DNA of 64,000 nt, from positions 62,001-126,000 of the forward strand of contig NZ_CP026994.1 in assembly GCF_013407165.1 (NCBI RefSeq), read 5' to 3'. This DNA comes from Nitrosopumilus oxyclinae. Lineage in GTDB: Archaea > Thermoproteota > Nitrososphaeria > Nitrososphaerales > Nitrosopumilaceae. Position 1 is the stretch's first letter. Each line of letters begins with the position of its first letter. Shown piece by piece: positions 1 through 8,883 of this stretch. The position numbers and the translations under genes were made by a program. Under the pieces are notes generated by a model that saw nothing but the letters and a program-made list of their open reading frames with translations, was not told where the DNA came from and searched no databases.

Positions 1-2220
1 TGGAAGGGTGCAAGCAACGTACCTGTCTTTAATAGAACTTCAACAACTGATGCAATTGATGTTTCATATGCTGTAGTTGAATTTACTGGTAAGAACTGGG
101 ATTTGCAAAGAATAGAACATTTAGGAACTGATATTCCTTCTAATGCAGAACAAACTGAATCAATTGATGATGTAGGTGATCTTTCTCGTGCTTTTATCTT
201 ACAAGCTCAGCAAAGAAGCCCCGATACTAATGATACAGATGGTCTTTGTGAAATGGGTGAGCAGGTATGGTTATCTGACACTGATACTTTATCATTTGCT
301 CACGATGCTGATACTGGTTGTGATTATGAGGGTCATAACATAAACGAAGTTGTATGGATTCTTTCTAACTCTAATGCACAAACTGGAAAGAAGATGATCG
401 TAGAGCATCAACAACCAACTCGAGCTCCAGGAGGATTAGAAGAAGATAATTGGCAAGTATCAATTAATTCTCTTACATATGGTACTGATGAGACGGCAAT
501 TCTTGGTTTGACATCAAACTCTGATGGTAGTGGTAGTGCATTTCCTAGAGGATGGGTTATTGCAGAACTTACTGATTCTACTACGGTTGATTTCTGGCAA
601 TCAGACTCTGATACACAACAACAAAAATACTCTTTCAGTGTTGTACAATGGCCTCGTTCAAAAATCATATCTTTATCACTTGCTGAAGATTTGGGATTAG
701 CTGACATTATCCTTGTAGACAAGCCATACACTGAATCTCTAACAATTTCTGATGTTGTTGAAGTTGTAAATGATGCTAGAGTTGAACTTGTAGAATCATT
801 ATCTCTAGTTGATAGCCCTGTATTTGTAGACAAGGACGGTCAAGTTCTATCTAATCTTGCTGAATCATTTTCATTTGATGATGGAACAGTATCTGTCTTA
901 ATTCTACCAATTAAACCACAAGAATCATTGTTACTAGTTGATTCTGTAGAATTTACTCATGATAAAACTCTCACACTTGTTGAATCATTAGTGTTTGATG
1001 ATGAAATTCCTATTAGTGAAGTATTTCGATCTTCAAATCCTGACTTTAAGACACAACATGGTACATTTACAATAAGTGCTGCATCTACTACTGGAACAAT
1101 TACTAGTTCTGGTGGTGCAAATTTTGATGTATGTACAGGTGACTGTTTCATTATGCACACAAGTACAAGACAAACAGGTTCAGGTGATACGACTAATGGC
1201 GGTGTTCAAACTCCAGATAACTTTATGACCCATGTGTCAAATGATGGTGGTTTAACTACTGCAGGTACTGTTACATTTGCAAGATCTGGTTCTACTAATG
1301 ATAACAGAGTTGCATGGCAGATTCTAGAATACATTGGTCCTGCAGGAGGTCCAAACGAGATGAAAGTATTAGATACAGGTATTGTTTCATTTGGAACTAC
1401 AACTGCTAATGTAGCAGGAGCTACAATTAGTGGAGGTGCAGCAGATGATAATGATGTCGCAGTAATTATTACTGGTGTTAGCTCTGATGGTGGTGCAACT
1501 GACTATGATTCTTCTCTTGTTACTACTGAGTGGAGTGGTGCAAGCAACGTACCTGTCTTTAATAGAACTGCAGTAAATTCTGTATCACTTGATGTTTCAT
1601 ATGCTGTTGTAGAATTTACTGGTTCTGCATGGAATCTTCAAAGAGTTGAAAAAGTTGGCTCTGATTCTCCTTCTCCAATACAAACACAATCAATTACGGA
1701 TGTAGGTGATCTTTCACGTGCATTTGTATTACAAGCTCAGCAAAGAAATGCAGATAACACTGCATCAGATGGTCTTTGTGAAACTGGTGAAAGAGTATGG
1801 TTATCTGATACTACAACTGTATCATTTTACCACGAAACTGCTACTGATGCTTGTACATATGATAGTAATATGAACAGAGTTGTATGGGTTCTTTCTAACT
1901 CTAATGCACAAACTGGAAAGAAGATGATCGTAGAGCATCAACAACCAACTGATCAATTAAACACTGTAGATCCTAATCCACCAGAAGAGGAGAACTGGCA
2001 AAGATCCATTAATTCTCTTACATATGGTATTGATGAAACTTCAATTCTTGGATTTACATCAAACTCTGATGGCACATCTACTAATTATCCAAGTGGTACA
2101 ATTGTAGCAGACCTTACTGATTCTACTACAGTTGATTTCTGGCAATCAGACTCTGGTGAAGAGCAATCTTATTCTTTCAGTGTTGTACAATGGCCTCGTT
2201 CAAGAGTAATTAGTATATCA
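1..2220 (+). repeat. Direct duplication of a ~510-residue module (1530 bp offset)
   Basis: Stretches around 1-40 and 361-420 recur almost base for base around 1531-1570 and 1891-1950. The copies therefore sit 1530 bp apart inside one reading frame. Degenerate SLxESLSLxD units (about 670-1015) separate the modules. Confidence 0.85.
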
Positions 2221-5200
2221 CCTGTTGAAAGTTTCTCATTTTCTGATGATGTATCAATTGATCTTAGATTAACTCTAAATGAGAATTTATCATTTAATGA
2301 TGGTACAGTTGAGACTATGAATGCAGTATCTGTATCCCTCACTGAGAATTTATCATTTAATGATGGTACAGTTGAGACTATGAATGCAGTATCTGTATCC
2401 CTAGATGAGTCTCTCTCACTAGTAGACGACATCAATAGAAACATACCTGTCTCTCTAACAGAGTCACTCTCCCTAGTAGATGACATCAACAGAACATTCA
2501 ACATCTCTCTAACAGAATCACTTTCACTTCAAGATACTATTGCCAAGACATTTACTGTATCACTAACTGAAAACTTGACACTAGTAGATGACATCAACAG
2601 AACATTCACTGTATCACTAACTGAAAACTTGACACTAGTAGATACTATTGCCAAAACATTCAACATCTCTCTAACAGAGTCACTCTCCCTAGTAGATGAC
2701 ATCAACAGAACATTCAACATCTCTCTAACAGAATCACTTTCACTTCAAGATACTATTGCCAAAACATTCAACATCTCTCTAACAGAATCACTTTCACTTC
2801 AAGATACTATTGCCAAGACATTCACTGTATCACTAACTGAAAACTTGACACTAGTAGATACTATTGCCAAAACATTCAACATCTCTCTAACAGAGTCACT
2901 CTCCCTAGTAGATGACATCAACAGAACATTCAACATCTCTCTAACAGAATCACTTTCACTTCAAGATACTATTGCCAAAACATTCAACATCTCTCTAACA
3001 GAATCACTTTCACTTCAAGATACTATTGCCAAGACATTCACTGTATCACTAACTGAAAACTTGACACTAGTAGATACTATTGCCAAAACATTCAACATCT
3101 CTCTAACAGAGTCACTCTCCCTAGTAGATGACATCAACAGAACATTCAACATCTCTCTAACAGAGTCACTCTCCCTAGTAGATGACATCAACAGAAACAT
3201 ACCTGTCTCTCTAACAGAATCACTTTCACTTCAAGATACTATTGCCAAGACATTTACTGTATCACTAACTGAAAACTTGACACTAGTAGATGACATCAAC
3301 AGAACATTCACTGTATCCTTAGCTGAAAACTTGACACTAGTAGATGACATCAACAGAACATTCAACATCTCTCTAACAGAATCACTTTCACTTCAAGATA
3401 CTATTGCCAAAACATTCAACATCTCTCTAACAGAGTCACTCTCCCTAGTAGATGACATCAACAGAACATTCAACATCTCTCTAACAGAATCACTTTCACT
3501 TCAAGATACTATTGCCAAAACATTCAACATCTCTCTAACAGAATCACTCTCCCTAGTAGATGACATCAACAGAACATTCAACATCTCTCTAACAGAATCA
3601 CTTTCACTTCAAGATACTATTGCCAAGACATTTACTGTATCACTAACTGAAAACTTGACACTAGTAGATACTATTGCCAAAACATTCAACATCTCTCTAA
3701 CAGAGTCACTCTCCCTAGTAGATGACATCAACAGAACATTCAACATCTCTCTAACAGAGTCACTCTCCCTAGTAGATGACATCAACAGAACATTCAACAT
3801 CTCTCTAACAGAATCACTTTCACTTCAAGATACTATTGCCAAGACATTCACTGTATCACTAACTGAAAACTTGACACTAGTAGATACTATTGCCAAAACA
3901 TTCAACATCTCTCTAACAGAGTCACTCTCCCTAGTAGATGACATCAACAGAACATTCAACATCTCTCTAACAGAGTCACTCTCCCTAGTAGATGACATCA
4001 ACAGAACATTCAACATCTCTCTAACAGAATCACTTTCACTTCAAGATGCTATTGCCAAGACATTTACTGTATCACTAACTGAAAACTTGACACTAGTAGA
4101 TACTATTGCCAAAACATTCAACATCTCTCTAACAGAGTCACTCTCCCTAGTAGATGACATCAACAGAACATTCAACATCTCTCTAACAGAGTCACTCTCC
4201 CTAGTAGATGACATCAACAGAACATTCAACATCTCTCTAACAGAATCACTTTCACTTCAAGATACTATTGCCAAGACATTCACTGTATCACTAACTGAAA
4301 ACTTGACACTAGTAGATGACATCAACAGAACATTCACTGTATCCTTAGCTGAAAACTTGACACTAGTAGATGACATCAACAGAACATTCAACATCTCTCT
4401 AACAGAATCACTTTCACTTCAAGATACTATTGCCAAAACATTCAACATCTCTCTAACAGAATCACTCTCCCTAGTAGATGACATCAACAGAACATTCAAC
4501 ATCTCTCTAACAGAATCACTTTCACTTCAAGATACTATTGCCAAAACATTCAACATCTCTCTAACAGAATCACTCTCCCTAGTAGATGACATCAACAGAA
4601 CATTCAACATCTCTCTAACAGAATCACTTTCACTTCAAGATACTATTGCCAAGACATTCACTGTATCACTAACTGAAAACTTGACACTAGTAGATACTAT
4701 TGCCAAAACATTCAACATCTCTCTAACAGAGTCACTCTCCCTAGTAGATGACATCAACAGAACATTCAACATCTCTCTAACAGAGTCACTCTCCCTAGTA
4801 GATGACATCAACAGAACATTCAACATCTCTCTAACAGAATCACTTTCACTTCAAGATACTATTGCCAAGATATTTACTGTATCACTAACTGAAAACTTGA
4901 CACTAGTAGATGACATCAACAGAACATTCAACATCTCTCTAACAGAGTCACTCTCCCTAGTAGATGACATCAACAGAACATTCAACATCTCTCTAACAGA
5001 GTCACTCTCCCTAGTAGATGACATCAACAGAACATTCAACATCTCTCTAACAGAATCACTTTCACTTCAAGATACTATTGCCAAGACATTCACTGTATCA
5101 CTAACTGAAAACTTGACACTAGTAGATACTATTGCCAAAACATTCAACATCTCTCTAACAGAGTCACTCTCCCTAGTAGATGACATCAACAGAACATTCA

Positions 5201-6942
5201 ACATCTCTCTAACAGAGTCACTCTCCCTAGTAGATGACATCAACAGAACATTCAACATCTCTCTAACAGAATCACTTTCACTTCAAGATACTATTGCCAA
5301 AACATTCAACATCTCTCTAACAGAATCACTCTCCCTAGTAGATGACATCAACAGAACATTCAACATCTCTCTAACAGAATCACTTTCACTTCAAGATACT
5401 ATTGCCAAAACATTCAACATCTCTCTAACAGAATCACTTTCACTTCAAGATACTATTGCCAAAACATTCAACATCTCTCTAACAGAATCACTTTCACTTC
5501 AAGATACTATTGCCAAGACATTCACTGTATCACTAACTGAAAACTTGACACTAGTAGATGACATCAACAGAACATTCAACATCTCTCTAACAGAGTCACT
5601 CTCCCTAGTAGATGACATCAACAGAACATTCAACATCTCTCTAACAGAGTCACTCTCCCTAGTAGATGACATCAACAGAAACATACCTGTCTCTCTAACA
5701 GAGTCACTACCACTAGATGACGGTACAGTTGATCCTACTGCAATCATTAACATCTCTCTAACAGAATCACTCTCCCTAGTAGATGACATCAACAGAACAT
5801 TCAACATCTCTCTAACAGAATCACTTTCACTTCAAGATACTATTGCCAAAACATTCAACATCTCTCTAACAGAATCACTTTCACTTCAAGATACTATTGC
5901 CAAAACATTCAACATCTCTCTAACAGAATCACTTTCACTTCAAGATACTATTGCCAAGACATTCACTGTATCACTAACTGAAAACTTGACACTAGTAGAT
6001 GACATCAACAGAACATTCAACATCTCTCTAACAGAGTCACTCTCCCTAGTAGATGACATCAACAGAACATTCAACATCTCTCTAACAGAGTCACTCTCCC
6101 TAGTAGATGACATCAACAGAAACATACCTGTCTCTCTAACAGAGTCACTACCACTAGATGACGGTACAGTTGATCCTACTGCAATCATTAACATCTCTCT
6201 AACAGAGTCACTCTCCCTAGTAGATGACATCAACAGAAACATACCTGTCTCTCTAACAGAGTCACTCTCCCTAGTAGATGACATCAACAGAACATTCAAC
6301 ATCTCTCTAACAGAGTCACTCTCCCTAGTAGATGACATCAACAGAAACATACCTGTCTCTCTAACAGAGTCACTCTCCCTAGTAGATGACATCAACAGAA
6401 CATTCAACATCTCTCTAACAGAGTCACTCTCCCTAGTAGATGACATCAACAGAAACATACCTGTCTCTCTAACAGAGTCACTCTCCCTAGTAGATGACAT
6501 CAACAGAACATTCAACATCTCTCTAACAGAGTCACTCTCCCTAGTAGATGACATCAACAGAAACATACCTGTCTCTCTAACAGAGTCACTACCACTAGAT
6601 GACGGTACAGTTGATCCTACTGCAATCATTAACATCTCTCTAACAGAGTCACTCTCCCTAGTAGATGACATCAACAGAAACATACCTGTCTCTCTAACAG
6701 AGTCACTCTCCCTAGTAGATGACATCAACAGAACATTCAACATCTCTCTAACAGAGTCACTCTTCCTAGTAGATGACATCAACAGAAACATACCTGTCTC
6801 TCTAACAGAGTCACTACCACTAGATGACGGTACAGTTGATCCTACTGCAATCATTAACATCTCTCTAACAGAGTCACTCTCCCTAGTAGATGACATCAAC
6901 AGAAACATACCTGTCTCTCTAACAGAGTCACTCTACCACTAG
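1..6942 (+). CDS. Giant repeat surface protein, N-terminal part (open at left edge)
   Basis: The frame is open from base 1, so the true start lies outside the window. An internal ATG at 103 is not the natural start. Two copies of a beta-rich module are visible. The first is partly cut off and the second spans about 1015-2215, with a DNA offset of 1530 bp. Each module carries a 'LSNSNAQTGKKMIVEH' segment. They are followed by tandem 18-residue units of the form SLTESLSLVDDINRTFNI with QDTIAKTFNI, RNIPV and 21-residue DDGTV variants. There are almost no Cys, aromatic or Lys residues in the array, and its Thr, Ser and Asp content suits an extracellular stalk or adhesin; this function is inference. 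The stop at 6940-6942 lies in a scrambled repeat unit, and the same frame resumes at 6979, so this is probably one gene with the next entry. Confidence 0.85.
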   Translation, partial: WKGASNVPVFNRTSTTDAIDVSYAVVEFTGKNWDLQRIEHLGTDIPSNAEQTESIDDVGDLSRAFILQAQQRSPDTNDTDGLCEMGEQVWLSDTDTLSFAHDADTGCDYEGHNINEVVWILSNSNAQTGKKMIVEHQQPTRAPGGLEEDNWQVSINSLTYGTDETAILGLTSNSDGSGSAFPRGWVIAELTDSTTVDFWQSDSDTQQQKYSFSVVQWPRSKIISLSLAEDLGLADIILVDKPYTESLTISDVVEVVNDARVELVESLSLVDSPVFVDKDGQVLSNLAESFSFDDGTVSVLILPIKPQESLLLVDSVEFTHDKTLTLVESLVFDDEIPISEVFRSSNPDFKTQHGTFTISAASTTGTITSSGGANFDVCTGDCFIMHTSTRQTGSGDTTNGGVQTPDNFMTHVSNDGGLTTAGTVTFARSGSTNDNRVAWQILEYIGPAGGPNEMKVLDTGIVSFGTTTANVAGATISGGAADDNDVAVIITGVSSDGGATDYDSSLVTTEWSGASNVPVFNRTAVNSVSLDVSYAVVEFTGSAWNLQRVEKVGSDSPSPIQTQSITDVGDLSRAFVLQAQQRNADNTASDGLCETGERVWLSDTTTVSFYHETATDACTYDSNMNRVVWVLSNSNAQTGKKMIVEHQQPTDQLNTVDPNPPEEENWQRSINSLTYGIDETSILGFTSNSDGTSTNYPSGTIVADLTDSTTVDFWQSDSGEEQSYSFSVVQWPRSRVISISPVESFSFSDDVSIDLRLTLNENLSFNDGTVETMNAVSVSLTENLSFNDGTVETMNAVSVSLDESLSLVDDINRNIPVSLTESLSLVDDINRTFNISLTESLSLQDTIAKTFTVSLTENLTLVDDINRTFTVSLTENLTLVDTIAKTFNISLTESLSLVDDINRTFNISLTESLSLQDTIAKTFNISLTESLSLQDTIAKTFTVSLTENLTLVDTIAKTFNISLTESLSLVDDINRTFNISLTESLSLQDTIAKTFNISLTESLSLQDTIAKTFTVSLTENLTLVDTIAKTFNISLTESLSLVDDINRTFNISLTESLSLVDDINRNIPVSLTESLSLQDTIAKTFTVSLTENLTLVDDINRTFTVSLAENLTLVDDINRTFNISLTESLSLQDTIAKTFNISLTESLSLVDDINRTFNISLTESLSLQDTIAKTFNISLTESLSLVDDINRTFNISLTESLSLQDTIAKTFTVSLTENLTLVDTIAKTFNISLTESLSLVDDINRTFNISLTESLSLVDDINRTFNISLTESLSLQDTIAKTFTVSLTENLTLVDTIAKTFNISLTESLSLVDDINRTFNISLTESLSLVDDINRTFNISLTESLSLQDAIAKTFTVSLTENLTLVDTIAKTFNISLTESLSLVDDINRTFNISLTESLSLVDDINRTFNISLTESLSLQDTIAKTFTVSLTENLTLVDDINRTFTVSLAENLTLVDDINRTFNISLTESLSLQDTIAKTFNISLTESLSLVDDINRTFNISLTESLSLQDTIAKTFNISLTESLSLVDDINRTFNISLTESLSLQDTIAKTFTVSLTENLTLVDTIAKTFNISLTESLSLVDDINRTFNISLTESLSLVDDINRTFNISLTESLSLQDTIAKIFTVSLTENLTLVDDINRTFNISLTESLSLVDDINRTFNISLTESLSLVDDINRTFNISLTESLSLQDTIAKTFTVSLTENLTLVDTIAKTFNISLTESLSLVDDINRTFNISLTESLSLVDDINRTFNISLTESLSLQDTIAKTFNISLTESLSLVDDINRTFNISLTESLSLQDTIAKTFNISLTESLSLQDTIAKTFNISLTESLSLQDTIAKTFTVSLTENLTLVDDINRTFNISLTESLSLVDDINRTFNISLTESLSLVDDINRNIPVSLTESLPLDDGTVDPTAIINISLTESLSLVDDINRTFNISLTESLSLQDTIAKTFNISLTESLSLQDTIAKTFNISLTESLSLQDTIAKTFTVSLTENLTLVDDINRTFNISLTESLSLVDDINRTFNISLTESLSLVDDINRNIPVSLTESLPLDDGTVDPTAIINISLTESLSLVDDINRNIPVSLTESLSLVDDINRTFNISLTESLSLVDDINRNIPVSLTESLSLVDDINRTFNISLTESLSLVDDINRNIPVSLTESLSLVDDINRTFNISLTESLSLVDDINRNIPVSLTESLPLDDGTVDPTAIINISLTESLSLVDDINRNIPVSLTESLSLVDDINRTFNISLTESLFLVDDINRNIPVSLTESLPLDDGTVDPTAIINISLTESLSLVDDINRNIPVSLTESLYH

Positions 6943-8883
6943 TAGATGGTACAGTCAACAGAACCACTAGTACACTAAGTGTATCCTCTAACAGAGTCAC
7001 TCTCCCTAGTAGATGACATCAACAGAAACATACCTGTCTCTCTAACAGAGTCACTACCACTAGATGACGGTACAGTAGAAACAATCAACACAATCATTGT
7101 ATCACTCACAGAAAACTTGACACTAGTAGATGACATCAACAGAAACATACCTGTCTCTCTAACAGAGTCACTACCACTAGATGACGGTACAGTAGAAACC
7201 ACTAGTACACTAAGTGTATCCCTAACAGAGTCACTCTCCCTAGTAGATGACATCAACAGAAACATACCTGTCTCTCTAACAGAGTCACTACCACTAGATG
7301 ACGGTACAGTAGAAACAATCAACACAATCATTGTATCACTCACAGAAAACTTGACACTAGTAGATGACATCAACAGAAACATACCTGTCTCTCTAACAGA
7401 GTCACTACCACTAGATGACGGTACAGTAGAAACCACTAGTACACTAAGTGTATCCCTAACAGAGTCACTCTCCCTAGTAGATGACATCAACAGAAACATA
7501 CCTGTCTCTCTAACAGAGTCACTACCACTAGATGACGGTACAGTAGAAACAATCAACACAATCATTGTATCACTCACAGAAAACTTGACACTAGTAGATG
7601 ACATCAACAGAAACATACCTGTCTCTCTAACAGAGTCACTACCACTAGATGACGGTACAGTAGAAACCACTAGTACACTAAGTGTATCCCTAACAGAGTC
7701 ACTCTCCCTAGTAGATGACATCAACAGAAACATACCTGTCTCTCTAACAGAGTCACTACCACTAGATGACGGTACAGTAGAAACAATCAACACAATCATT
7801 GTATCACTCACAGAAAACTTGACACTAGTAGATGACATCAACAGAACATTCAACATCTCTCTAACAGAGTCACTACCACTAGATGACGGTACAGTAGAAA
7901 CCACTAGTACACTAAGTGTATCCCTAACAGAGTCACTCTCCCTAGTAGATGACATCAACAGAAACATACCTGTCTCTCTAACAGAGTCACTACCACTAGA
8001 TGACGGTACAGTAGAAACCACTAGTACACTAAGTGTATCCCTAACAGAGTCACTCTCCCTAGTAGATGACATCAACAGAAACATACCTGTCTCTCTAACA
8101 GAGTCACTACCACTAGATGACGGTACAGTAGAAACCACTAGTACACTAAGTGTATCCCTAACAGAGTCACTCTCCCTAGTAGATGACATCAACAGAAACA
8201 TACCTGTCTCTCTAACAGAGTCACTACCACTAGATGACGGTACAGTAGAAACAATCAACACAATCATTGTATCACTCACAGAAAACTTGACACTAGTAGA
8301 TGACATCAACAGAACATTCAACATCTCTCTAACAGAGTCACTACCACTAGATGACGGTACAGTAGAAACCACTAGTACACTAAGTGTATCCCTAACAGAG
8401 TCACTCTCCCTAGTAGATGACATCAACAGAAACATACCTGTCTCTCTAACAGAGTCACTACCACTAGATGACGGTACAGTAGAAACAATCAACACAATCA
8501 TTGTATCACTCACAGAAAACTTGACACTAGTAGATGACATCAACAGAAACATACCTGTCTCTCTAACAGAGTCACTACCACTAGATGACGGTACAGTAGA
8601 AACCACTAGTACACTAAGTGTATCCCTAACAGAGTCACTCTCCCTAGTAGATGACATCAACAGAAACATACCTGTCTCTCTAACAGAGTCACTACCACTA
8701 GATGACGGTACAGTTGATCCTACTGCAATCATTAACATCTCTCTAACAGAGTCACTCTCCCTAGTAGATGACATCAACAGAACATTCAACATCTCTCTAA
8801 CAGAGTCACTACCACTAGATGACGGTACAGTAGAAACAATCAACACAATCATTGTCTCACTCACAGAGTTACTACCACTAGAT
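2272..8883 (+). repeat. Coding tandem array of 54- and 63-bp units with higher-order periodicity
   Basis: There are about 115 near-identical in-frame units of 54 bp (18 aa) or 63 bp (21 aa). Higher-order structure is clear. A rare variant, 'ctgtatccttagctgaaaac', occurs at 3311 and 4337, exactly 1026 bp (19 units) apart. Landmarks at 3015, 4041 and 5067 show the same 1026-bp step, with 216-bp (four-unit) sub-periods. From about 6990 the repeating block is 234 bp (18+21+18+21 residues). Near identity at third codon positions points to recent amplification. Confidence 0.95.
6929..6990 (+). other. Scrambled repeat unit with in-frame stops (probable consensus error)
   Basis: Compared with neighbouring units, this stretch carries small insertions and deletions that create in-frame stops at 6940, 6943 and 6976 yet add a net 6 bases, so the frame is preserved outside it. 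Bases such as 'cactctaccactagtagatg' look like an interleaving of the two standard unit types ('cactctccctagtagatg' and 'cactaccactagatg'). That is what a consensus of misaligned repeats would give. A real disabling mutation is the alternative. Confidence 0.7.

Noticed and set aside
2272-8883. CRISPR array
   Set aside because: Units are contiguous, in frame and protein-coding, without unique spacers, and no cas genes are nearby.
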